Below are positions 1-6,098 of a stretch of 21,103 nt of DNA, piece after piece (position 1 is the stretch's first letter; each line of letters opens with the position of its first letter). A program made the position numbers and the translations under genes. This DNA is from DASTHV01 sp035718045 (GTDB lineage: Bacteria; Patescibacteriota; Saccharimonadia; Saccharimonadales; UBA10212). Under the pieces are notes generated by a model that saw only the letters and a list, made by a program, of their open reading frames with translations, did no database searches and was not told the DNA's origin. The DNA lies in NCBI GenBank assembly GCA_035718045.1, contig DASTHV010000019.1:1-21103 (forward strand), written 5' to 3'.

Positions 1-75
1 TGGCTCCGGAGGCCGGATTCGAACCGGCAACCTCGAAGTTAACAGCTTCTTGCTCTACCGTTGAGCTACTCCGGA
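1..75 (-). tRNA. tRNA-Asn (anticodon GTT)
   Basis: Read on the minus strand, a full cloverleaf can be drawn. The 7-bp acceptor stem is TCCGGAG (75-69) with CTCCGGA (10-4). The anticodon loop is CTGTTAA with anticodon GTT (Asn), and the T arm carries GGTTCGAATCC. The discriminator is G and the 3' CCA is encoded (positions 3-1). The gene ends at the window edge, but the tRNA itself is complete. It matters here because the AspRS at 7215 looks non-discriminating and would mischarge this tRNA with Asp for later amidation. Confidence 0.96.
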
Positions 76-86
76 ACGGCAAATTG

Positions 87-116
87 ATTATATGTGATTA
101 TCTCTACAGAGGTCAA
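87..116 (-). promoter_or_regulatory. Promoter of tRNA-Asn
   Basis: On the minus strand TTGACC (116-111) and TATAAT (92-87) are separated by 18 nt, and the tRNA 5' end lies 11 nt downstream. This is a near-consensus housekeeping sigma promoter. Confidence 0.75.
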
Positions 117-200
117 ACCAGGCCCGTAGCAGGCGCTAAAAAGTATGTAGATAAAAAATACTACACCGGTTTTCTGTAAAAGACTGCTACTATTTATTTA

Positions 201-292
201 CATTAACAAATAAACAGCTGGAAGCCGGTGAAATTCCGACACTGTGCCGCAACGGTTATAGTCCGATACAGCGATGATAGTCTCCCGAGCAG
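201..292 (+). ncRNA. Cobalamin riboswitch aptamer
   Basis: The core of the cobalamin riboswitch is visible: GCCGGTGAAATTCCGAC (224-240), then CTGTGCCGCAACGGT (242-256), then the B12-box-like GTCCGATAC (261-269). These blocks have the family's order and spacing. It lies upstream of a DUF4430 and a DUF6580 gene, both fitting B12 uptake. The outer boundaries are approximate because the closing stem was not folded. Repression by adenosyl- or another cobalamin is inferred from the family. Confidence 0.85.
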
Positions 293-296
293 GAGC

Positions 297-322
297 AAAA
301 TACTTAACATGTTAAGTATTTT
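297..322. repeat. 26-bp perfect palindrome, repeat family copy 1
   Basis: Two arms starting with AAAATACTTAAC form a perfect 26-bp palindrome between the riboswitch aptamer and the ribosome-binding site. The same arm sequence recurs at 4574-4597 and 9051-9074, and as a half site at 4805-4817. As RNA it would form an AU-rich hairpin ending in UUUU. It may be part of the expression platform, a weak terminator or a dispersed palindromic repeat. Confidence 0.85.
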
Positions 323-323
323 C

Positions 324-353
324 ACCTTCTTGCGCGCTGGCAGACAAGGAGGT
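324..353 (+). promoter_or_regulatory. Shine-Dalgarno sequestering hairpin of the B12 operon
   Basis: ACCTTCTTG (324-332) can pair with CAAGGAGGT (345-353) over nine base pairs with one G-U wobble and a 12-nt loop. The second arm is the ribosome-binding site AAGGAGG (346-352), six nt before the ATG at 359. This suggests translational control by the upstream riboswitch. It is one of the strongest Shine-Dalgarno sequences in the window. Confidence 0.65.
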
Positions 354-358
354 TTTTT

Positions 359-739
359 ATGGGCCGTACAGTTCCTAGCAAACTCAAGACATTAATAGTC
401 GCTTTGGCGATTGTAATAGTAGGCGCCGGTGGCGCGGCAATCGCCGTGGTATCCAATTCGCCACAGCACAAAGTCGGTACCACGCTCAACTCCCAGCAAC
501 AGCTGACCGACATCAAATATAACGGTCAAAGTGGCGTAGACGCCCTAACTTTATTAAAAAAACACGCCCAGGTTCAGGCTAAACATTACTCGTTCGGTGA
601 TCTGGTAACTTCAATCAATGGTTCTAAGGGGACCGGTCCTAAGTATTGGACCTTTTACGCTAATGGTAAGGAGTCTATGGTGGGCGCCAGCGTCTATGTC
701 ACAAAAAACAGCGATAAGCTAGAATGGAAGTTACAATGA
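359..739 (+). CDS. Membrane-anchored DUF4430 (transcobalamin-like) protein
   Basis: This 126-residue protein has a basic N-terminus and one hydrophobic segment (about residues 13-32), so it is probably anchored outside the cytoplasmic membrane. A small domain follows (about 55-126) with the marks of DUF4430, a fold related to the C-terminal domain of transcobalamin: a YNGQSGVDALTLL block, then KYWTFYANGK, then VGASVY and a closing KLEWKLQ strand. No lipobox cysteine is seen. It is preceded by a cobalamin riboswitch and overlaps the next gene by ATGA, so both are translated together. I infer an extracellular cobalamin or corrinoid binding role. The fold assignment is fairly sure; the ligand is inferred from the riboswitch. 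Confidence 0.82.
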   Translation: MGRTVPSKLKTLIVALAIVIVGAGGAAIAVVSNSPQHKVGTTLNSQQQLTDIKYNGQSGVDALTLLKKHAQVQAKHYSFGDLVTSINGSKGTGPKYWTFYANGKESMVGASVYVTKNSDKLEWKLQ

Positions 740-1272
740 TGAAACAAAAGCACATCAATTTAGCCATAGCGCTATGTTTAATCGTTTTGGCGATCAGCCT
801 GCGGATATTACCGCACCCGGCCAACTTCGCGCCGGTAGCCGCCGTGGCGATCTTTGGCGGCGCGATATTACCCCGCCGGCTAGCTATCTGGACGCCGGTA
901 GCTGCCATGGCCGCCTCGGATTTAGTCATCGGCTTGCATAACCTTGTAGCCTTGACTTGGGGGTGTTACGCCTTGATCGCGCTAGCCAGTAGCTATTTCC
1001 TAAAGAAACCGAGCTTTAAGCGCGGGCTGGCTTTGACGATTTCAGGTTCATTGTTCTTCTTCTTTGTGACGAATTTTGCAGTCTGGTTGTGGGGCGGTAT
1101 GTACGAGCGTACCTGGGCCGGCTTAATCCAGTGCTTTACGATGGCAATTCCGTTCTTCCGTAACACCGCGCTTAGCGACTTGATATACACTGGCGCGCTG
1201 TTTGGCGCTTACTTTGCCGCAATCCGTTTAAGCGCCCGTCTTAGCAAACAATCCCTAGTTAAAAATACTTAG
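736..1272 (+). CDS. DUF6580-type putative transport protein (S-component-like)
   Basis: A polytopic membrane protein of 178 residues with about five or six hydrophobic segments and the N-terminal signature LRILPHPANFAPVAAVAIFGGA followed by ASDLVIG, which I recognise as DUF6580. Its size and topology resemble ECF-transporter S components. The start at 736 is preferred over 724 because it makes the classical ATGA overlap with the upstream stop. It shares the cobalamin riboswitch with the DUF4430 gene, so B12 or a precursor is the likely substrate (inference). No ECF ATPase or T component is in the window. The end overlaps the stop codon of the convergent antiporter gene by four bases and has the AAATACTTA motif seen at other gene ends here. 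Confidence 0.8.
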   Translation: MMKQKHINLAIALCLIVLAISLRILPHPANFAPVAAVAIFGGAILPRRLAIWTPVAAMAASDLVIGLHNLVALTWGCYALIALASSYFLKKPSFKRGLALTISGSLFFFFVTNFAVWLWGGMYERTWAGLIQCFTMAIPFFRNTALSDLIYTGALFGAYFAAIRLSARLSKQSLVKNT

Positions 1273-3038
1273 GCTTTGGCTTTGGCGTGGCTCAACTTAG
1301 CAACCCTACTTACTATGGAGCGGCCCAACTTTTTCTCGTTGATGGCGTTGAGTTTTTCCAGCGCTCCGTAATGCTTTTCTAGATAATCCAGATGGCGGAT
1401 CCGCTGCTTGCGGAATGCCGACTTGGCCAAGCCGGATTTAGAGATGAATTCGCTGAGTTTTTCGCTTCCAAGATAGTGCGGCAGAATCACGTAGCTGGCG
1501 CCGGCCTCGTACAATTTGGCCGCTTCATACGGGTCATCGGCGTGGATGATTATGATAGCCTCGTGGTTTTTGTGCTTTATATAGTCCACCAGCACCTTAT
1601 TGGTCTGGTAGTCCGGAATGGTTGAAACTATCAGCTTGGCGCTGTCAACCCCGGCCTCTTCTAGCAGTTCGACATCGGTGGCATCGCCATATAAGTAATT
1701 AAGCTTGCGTTGCTCGACGGTGTCTATGACATCCGGATCGTAGTCGATAACCACATATTTTTTATTCATTTTTTTAAACAAATTTACGAATTCATGACCG
1801 CCGCGCTGGTAACCAAACAGTACCAATTCGTTCTGTTCTTTGGGTAAAACTTCGCCTTCGGCTTTTTTGCGCTCGAATATGTCCAAGCTGTTTTCAATTA
1901 TCTTGTAGATTTTTTCGCTGAAGGTCACCATATAGGTAGAAATGGCGATTGATGCCAAGGCGATGAACGTCAGCAGCGAAACATGCTGGTGGCTTACCAG
2001 ACCCTTCTGGTCGGCCAATACCAGAAAGATAATCGAAAATTCACTAACTTGGCTGAGGGCGATAGAGGCCATAAAACTGGTGCGTTTAGTGTAGCCAAGG
2101 TAACCCAGGCACATGATGATAATGAACGGCTTTACTAGCACCACTAGTAAAGTGCCGGCGATGATTGGCAGCAACAGGTGGCTGAAGTTAGTGAATGTAA
2201 GCTCGGTGCCTAAGGCGATAAAGAAGACGATTACGAAGAAATCGCGCAACGGCCGCAGACGGGCGGCGACCTCTTGGGCATAGGGCTGGGTAGCTAGCAT
2301 AATGCCAGCAGCCAAAGCGCCGATTTCCATGGATAGGCCGATCTTGGCCAATAGCGCGCTGCTTCCCAAGCCGATAGCGATAGCCGTTAAAAATAGCAGT
2401 TCTTGATCACCGGCGATTAATCTATGGAACCGAGGCAGCAGTTCCTTACTGAGCAGATACATGGCCAGGCCTACCAAGCAAGCTTTGAATATCAGACCGA
2501 TTAGCGGCCCGATTGATAACCAGTGGCCGTTATGGGCGGAGGCCAAAAACAGCAGTAAAATGGCCGCGATGATGTCCTCTACCAAGGAGACGCCAACCGT
2601 CAGCTTGCCGTATAGCCGGCCTTGTTCTTTTTTATCGCCCAGCAATTTTAGCGCCACGATAGTACTGTTTATGGTCAGACCGATGGCGATAAAGGTTGCC
2701 GCCTGGTGATGGAGGCCAAGGGCGACCAGTAATAACCATCCCAAAATACCGGTTATAGACATGTGGGTCAGGGCGGTAATTACGGATGGGCGCCCTACTT
2801 CTCTTACGATCTTGGGGTTCATTCCCAAGCCGATGATGAAAAGCAGCAAGGCGATGCCGATATCGCCAAATACAGTCAATGTATCGGGTGATTTACTGAT
2901 ATGCAGCAGCGCCGGCCCAACGATTATACCGGTAACTATGTAACCGATCATCAATGGCTGGCGGATAGACCGCATTAAAAGCGAAACAAGGGCTCCGATA
3001 ACAATGATAATGCTCAGCCCGGAAAAGACTTCATTCAT
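1269..3038 (-). CDS. CPA2 cation:proton antiporter with TrkA-N domain (KefB/C-like)
   Basis: A 589-residue protein. About the first 380 residues are a multi-helix Na+/H+ exchanger domain of the monovalent cation:proton antiporter-2 family. A cytosolic Rossmann domain follows (about 400-530), starting ELVLFGYQRGGHEF with a downstream DYDP acidic strand end and YGDATD, typical of NAD-binding TrkA-N domains in KefB/KefC proteins. Where Kef proteins have a QD pair in the transport helix, this protein reads VED, so ion coupling may differ. Likely role: K+ or Na+ efflux in exchange for protons, gated by nucleotide. A TACAAT -10 box lies 12 nt upstream of the start. The Nramp-like gene upstream is separated by 36 nt on the same strand. 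Confidence 0.9.
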   Translation of the reverse strand: MNEVFSGLSIIIVIGALVSLLMRSIRQPLMIGYIVTGIIVGPALLHISKSPDTLTVFGDIGIALLLFIIGLGMNPKIVREVGRPSVITALTHMSITGILGWLLLVALGLHHQAATFIAIGLTINSTIVALKLLGDKKEQGRLYGKLTVGVSLVEDIIAAILLLFLASAHNGHWLSIGPLIGLIFKACLVGLAMYLLSKELLPRFHRLIAGDQELLFLTAIAIGLGSSALLAKIGLSMEIGALAAGIMLATQPYAQEVAARLRPLRDFFVIVFFIALGTELTFTNFSHLLLPIIAGTLLVVLVKPFIIIMCLGYLGYTKRTSFMASIALSQVSEFSIIFLVLADQKGLVSHQHVSLLTFIALASIAISTYMVTFSEKIYKIIENSLDIFERKKAEGEVLPKEQNELVLFGYQRGGHEFVNLFKKMNKKYVVIDYDPDVIDTVEQRKLNYLYGDATDVELLEEAGVDSAKLIVSTIPDYQTNKVLVDYIKHKNHEAIIIIHADDPYEAAKLYEAGASYVILPHYLGSEKLSEFISKSGLAKSAFRKQRIRHLDYLEKHYGALEKLNAINEKKLGRSIVSRVAKLSHAKAKA

Positions 3039-3050
3039 GGCTTATCCCAT

Positions 3051-3056
3051 ATTGTA
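3051..3056 (-). promoter_or_regulatory. -10 box of the antiporter gene
   Basis: TACAAT on the minus strand, 12 nt before the ATG at 3038. Transcription starting about 7 nt later would leave only about a 5-nt leader, and no Shine-Dalgarno is visible. No clear -35 was found. Confidence 0.5.
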
Positions 3057-3074
3057 ACTGATTATGGTTATTGC

Positions 3075-4445
3075 TTAAAACAGAGAGAGTATAGCAGCTA
3101 CGCCCGCTAGTACCATTATGCCGGTTACCAACCAACCCAATCCGGTGGTAGTACGGCGGTTTACCCACTCTCCCATAATTCGTTTATTACTGCTAATGAT
3201 AACTATTAAGGCCAGCACCATTGGCGCTACGATGCCATTAAAGACGGCCGAATAAATCAAGGCTTTAATCGGGTCGATGCCGATAAAGTTAAGGGCCAGG
3301 CCTACCAGCATTGAGAATAAGATGGTGCCGTAAAAGGCGTGGGCTTGTTTGAATTTGCGATACAGGCCTTCGCGCCATTTGAAACTTTCGGCGGCGGCGT
3401 AGCTGCTGGAACCAGCCAGGACTGGGATAGCCAGCATGCCGGTTCCGATAATGCCGATAGCGAACAACCAATACGTGGCGTTGCCAGCGAATGGCCGCAA
3501 GGCCTCGGCGGCCTGCGCGGAGGTCTGAATATGCGTAATTCCATGGGGGAACAAAATGGCGGCACAGGCCGAGATGATAAAGAACATCACGACATTGCTC
3601 AGCAGCATGCCGCTCCATACATCCAGGCGCATGGCGTGAACCTTATGTTTATCTATCGATTTCTGGCGCATGGCCACGGACGTTTCACCATCTAGTATTT
3701 TTGATTCCACCTCCACGGAGGTCTGCCAAAAGAATAGATACGGAGAAATCGTCGTACCTAAAATGGCGCACACTAGAATTATCTGGTCCTTAGAAAAGCG
3801 TAGTGATGGATGAACGGTGTGGCTTAATATCGTACTGTAATTCAAGTGGGCCATTACGGCCGAAGCCACGTAGGCAAGCAGCACCAAGGCCAGCCATTTT
3901 AGGTACTTGGCGTATCGCCCGTAGGGTAAAAATATTTGTAGCAATACCGACAGCACCGCAAAACCGATCACCAGCAGACTGAAGCTGGCGCCATGATTAA
4001 GTAGTTGTACGCCTTTGGCCATGGCTCCTAGGTCGGCGCCAATGTTAAATGCGTTGGCCGCGAACAGCATGAGCGTGCAGACATATAGAACGCGCCTAGA
4101 AAAATGCAGTCGAATGTTGCCGGCTAGCCCGCGCCCGGTTACCATGCCGATACGGGCGCACATTTCCTGAACAACCGCCATCAACGGAAAGGTTACCCAG
4201 GCCAACCAAAGTAGCTGGAAGCCGTATTGGGCACCGGTTTGGCTGTAAGTGGCGATGCCAGAAGGGTCATCATCAGACGCGCCAGTAGTCAGGCCGGGGC
4301 CCAATACATTCCAATATTCGCGGGTCTTTTTGAGCGTGTTGAGCTCCACCGTCTCAGCGGCATGGGCCGATCTTAGTACGGCGCTATCTAAAGCCAGGGC
4401 TTCGCTCTTAGCCAAATTCCTTAGATTGCGTTGTTTGTTTGCCAT
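3075..4445 (-). CDS. Nramp-superfamily divalent metal transporter, atypical
   Basis: A 456-residue protein with about eleven membrane segments and a 40-residue hydrophilic N-terminus. The entry WNVLGPGLTTGASDDDPSGIATYSQTGAQYG and the later TTISPYLFFWQTSVEVE mark the Nramp (SLC11) superfamily. The two metal-binding helices differ from classical MntH: the TM1 DPGN motif reads DPSG (D60, G63 instead of Asn) and the TM6 MPH motif reads SPY (S234 instead of Met, Y236 instead of His). Loss of the methionine and asparagine is known in Nramp-related clades that do not select transition metals, such as the Mg2+-transporting NRMTs. A Mg2+-like or other hard-metal substrate is therefore possible. Do not read this as a proven Mn2+ transporter. 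Confidence 0.85.
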   Translation of the reverse strand: MANKQRNLRNLAKSEALALDSAVLRSAHAAETVELNTLKKTREYWNVLGPGLTTGASDDDPSGIATYSQTGAQYGFQLLWLAWVTFPLMAVVQEMCARIGMVTGRGLAGNIRLHFSRRVLYVCTLMLFAANAFNIGADLGAMAKGVQLLNHGASFSLLVIGFAVLSVLLQIFLPYGRYAKYLKWLALVLLAYVASAVMAHLNYSTILSHTVHPSLRFSKDQIILVCAILGTTISPYLFFWQTSVEVESKILDGETSVAMRQKSIDKHKVHAMRLDVWSGMLLSNVVMFFIISACAAILFPHGITHIQTSAQAAEALRPFAGNATYWLFAIGIIGTGMLAIPVLAGSSSYAAAESFKWREGLYRKFKQAHAFYGTILFSMLVGLALNFIGIDPIKALIYSAVFNGIVAPMVLALIVIISSNKRIMGEWVNRRTTTGLGWLVTGIMVLAGVAAILSLF

Positions 4446-4505
4446 TGTGAGGTATAGCCTTAAGCACTATGGTATAACCCCGAGAGACTTATAGCAATAA
4501 TTAAG

Positions 4506-4573
4506 TAGGATATAGGAATCAGGATATAGGATACAAAACTATCTGCGTCCTATACGCTGTTTCCTACGTCCTA
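4506..4573. repeat. Long imperfect hairpin built on a 14-bp tandem repeat
   Basis: Arms 4506-4534 and 4545-4573 (29 nt each, 10-nt loop) are complementary except for a few positions, most of them TA on one arm where a perfect arm would have CG. The left arm is two copies of a 14-nt unit beginning AGGATATAGGA (4507 and 4521). It directly abuts the palindrome at 4574. Confidence 0.85.
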
Positions 4574-4597
4574 AAATACTTAACTTGTTAAGTATTT
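4574..4597. repeat. Palindromic repeat family copy 2
   Basis: AAATACTTAAC, two-base spacer TT, GTTAAGTATTT: two perfect 11-bp arms. The left arm (with one extra A, 4573-4584) is also perfectly complementary to GTTAAGTATTTT at 4805-4816, so it could instead close the base of the structured region in between. Confidence 0.85.
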
Positions 4598-4604
4598 CTA
4601 ATCT

Positions 4605-4800
4605 GTCGTGTGAGCCCCAACCTTTTTCGAACAACTGTCGAGCCCTGATTAGATGTTGTGGAAATCAGGCGTCCTTGGGTGCGAGGACTGTCTGACGAAG
4701 AATAGCGCCGGTGGCGCTATTCTGAGGAGTTCCGCCGCAAGCCTGATTTGACTAACAGCTACTCACGGTAAGGCAGCGTGAGAAAAAGGTTGGGGTGAAC
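4605..4800. ncRNA. Candidate structured noncoding RNA, class not recognised
   Basis: This gene-free stretch holds several nested perfect helices. P1 pairs 4615-4628 with 4782-4795 (14 bp, CCCCAACCTTTTTC with its complement). A long-range 9-bp helix pairs 4662-4670 with 4741-4749. An 11-bp hairpin with a GGT loop pairs 4699-4709 with 4713-4723. Smaller hairpins are 4671-4675 with 4684-4688 and 4762-4767 with 4777-4782. A competing local helix (4644-4650 with 4663-4669) excludes the long-range one. I see no RNase P, tmRNA or SRP signature sequences. The transcribed strand cannot be decided from structure alone. A 6S-like or raiA-like RNA, or a mobile MITE-like element, are alternatives. Confidence 0.6.
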
Positions 4801-4804
4801 GAAC

Positions 4805-4817
4805 GTTAAGTATTTTT
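4805..4817. repeat. Half site of the palindromic repeat family
   Basis: GTTAAGTATTTTT matches one arm of the palindromes at 297 and 4574. It overlaps the stop codon of the thioredoxin gene, whose last residues are Asn-Thr. With 4573-4584 it forms a 12-bp perfect inverted repeat flanking the structured region. Confidence 0.7.
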
Positions 4818-5477
4818 CTTGGCGATTGCCGCGTCTAGGACGTTGCTGAATTTATCGACGCTGGGCTGGCCGGTTTGGGGATCAGAAAACTGGGTGTTAT
4901 CTATGTATTTACCATTCAGGAAAAAGGTCGGCGTAGCCATCGGCTGGCCAGTCTTGTCAAAGGTGGATAAGTCGGCGTTTATAGCATCGTTAACCTTGCC
5001 GCTGCCGTAGTCACTATTAAATTGATTGACGTTCAAACCGATCTGCTGGGCATAAGTATCAAAGAAAGTCTTAGGGTTGCTGGAATTAGCCCACTGGCTT
5101 TGGTTGGTATATAGCTTGTCGTGCATTTGCCAGTATTTGTCCTGCAGGCCGGCGGCCTCGGCCGCCCGAGCCGCCGCGAAGGCGTTGGGGTGGATTTGAA
5201 TTAAGGGCAGGTTACGGAATTGAAAAACGATCTGGTTCGAGTATTTTTGGGCAACCTGGTTGACAACAGGGTAATACTCTCCGCAAATCGGGCACTCATA
5301 GTCGCCATATTCGACGAGTTTTACTCCGGTAGTGCCTTTGCCTTCGGTATGGCTGGTGGGCTGGGCCCCAGAATTGTTACCGCCCGATGACTTACTATTT
5401 CCACCTTGGGTAATCGCGAAAATCACGATGAATATGATGACAATCGCCGCCAATATTCCTACAAAACGCCTGTCCAT
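4806..5477 (-). CDS. Membrane-anchored DsbA-like thioredoxin-fold protein
   Basis: A 223-residue protein with one N-terminal membrane helix (about 7-24), a low-complexity Ser/Gly/Asn linker (about 25-50) and a thioredoxin_4/DsbA-type domain. The active site is C62-P-I-C65 in VEYGDYECPICGEYYP, and a likely cis-proline loop is ATPTFFLNG near residue 180. The domain would sit outside the membrane and make, isomerise or reduce disulfide bonds in exported proteins; a DsbB or VKOR partner is not in the window. GGCGGAGG lies six nt before the ATG, so this gene has a normal leader. The end overlaps the repeat half site at 4805. Confidence 0.9.
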   Translation of the reverse strand: MDRRFVGILAAIVIIFIVIFAITQGGNSKSSGGNNSGAQPTSHTEGKGTTGVKLVEYGDYECPICGEYYPVVNQVAQKYSNQIVFQFRNLPLIQIHPNAFAAARAAEAAGLQDKYWQMHDKLYTNQSQWANSSNPKTFFDTYAQQIGLNVNQFNSDYGSGKVNDAINADLSTFDKTGQPMATPTFFLNGKYIDNTQFSDPQTGQPSVDKFSNVLDAAIAKKNT

Positions 5478-5518
5478 GAAATCCTCCGCCTAAGTATCGG
5501 CTTTATAATATCACGGAG

Positions 5519-5941
5519 TCACGAGGGTTTTATGCTTTCGCCGTCCAAGCTGACTACAAAAACATTGACTTTTAGCTGCGGCAAAACGTTTTTAATTGCT
5601 TCGGTTGCCTGGCTAAAGCTGTCAAAGTGGGCTTGAACTTCTTTTTGCTCGTCATCTTCGTAGGCTTTCAGGCCGCCAAATCCGCCGCAATCGGTGTGGT
5701 CAATTAGCCAAATGTTTTTTATATTGTGCAGCCGGTAGGAAATCTGGATGTTGGAAATAAGGGTTCCGTCGGCTACCGCTTTGGACGCCCCTGCGTAAGC
5801 GATCCGGTCTGATGCTTCGATATCTACTCGGTGTTCATCTTTGAGCAGCTTAGCGATAACCCGCTGGAAGCGGTGATCTATGCAAGTTATGACTAGGTTA
5901 TCGACATTCTTGTTAATTCCTCGTGGTCTGATTCCGCTCAA
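5519..5941 (-). CDS. Small beta-carbonic-anhydrase-like protein
   Basis: This 140-residue protein has the zinc site of beta-carbonic anhydrases: C20-I-D22-H-R24 (the CxDxR motif) and H82-T-D-C85 in DHTDCGGFGG. It is shorter than ordinary beta enzymes (about 200 residues) and fits the compact carbonic-anhydrase-like families found in some bacteria. CO2 hydration is possible because the Asp-Arg dyad and all three ligands are kept, but activity is not shown. The start is TTG at 5941 with AAGGAG six nt upstream. It precedes the thioredoxin gene on the same strand with a 41-nt gap. Confidence 0.75.
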   Translation of the reverse strand: MSGIRPRGINKNVDNLVITCIDHRFQRVIAKLLKDEHRVDIEASDRIAYAGASKAVADGTLISNIQISYRLHNIKNIWLIDHTDCGGFGGLKAYEDDEQKEVQAHFDSFSQATEAIKNVLPQLKVNVFVVSLDGESIKPS

Positions 5942-6084
5942 TGGTGTCTCCTTCTTAGCAATATTAAAGTGTCCTACCTAAGGCGCTTACCCAGGTATAA
6001 AGCACTTATTTTATGTTTAACGACAGTTTTTTAGGCTACTCCGATTAGAAAAATCTGTAAAGCCAGTTTTTCGCTAAAGTTATG

Positions 6085-6090
6085 TAAAAT
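6085..6090 (+). promoter_or_regulatory. -10 box of the CBS protein gene, leaderless type
   Basis: TAAAAT ends 8 nt before the ATG at 6099. A transcript would start at or within two bases of the start codon, and there is no Shine-Dalgarno. Confidence 0.5.
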
Positions 6091-6098
6091 ATTCATAG

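Noticed and set aside
3289..3695. Open frames on both strands inside the Nramp-like gene
   Set aside because: They are compositional shadows of the transporter frame, without protein-like family motifs or start signals.
4507..4534. Start of a CRISPR array from the AGGATATAGGA repeats
   Set aside because: Only two short units with a 3-nt gap, no spacers and no cas gene.
4605..4800. RNase P RNA, tmRNA or SRP RNA
   Set aside because: The RNase P GAGGAAAGTCC and ACAGAAA blocks, the tmRNA ends and the SRP GGAAG core are absent, and the size is unsuitable for the first two.
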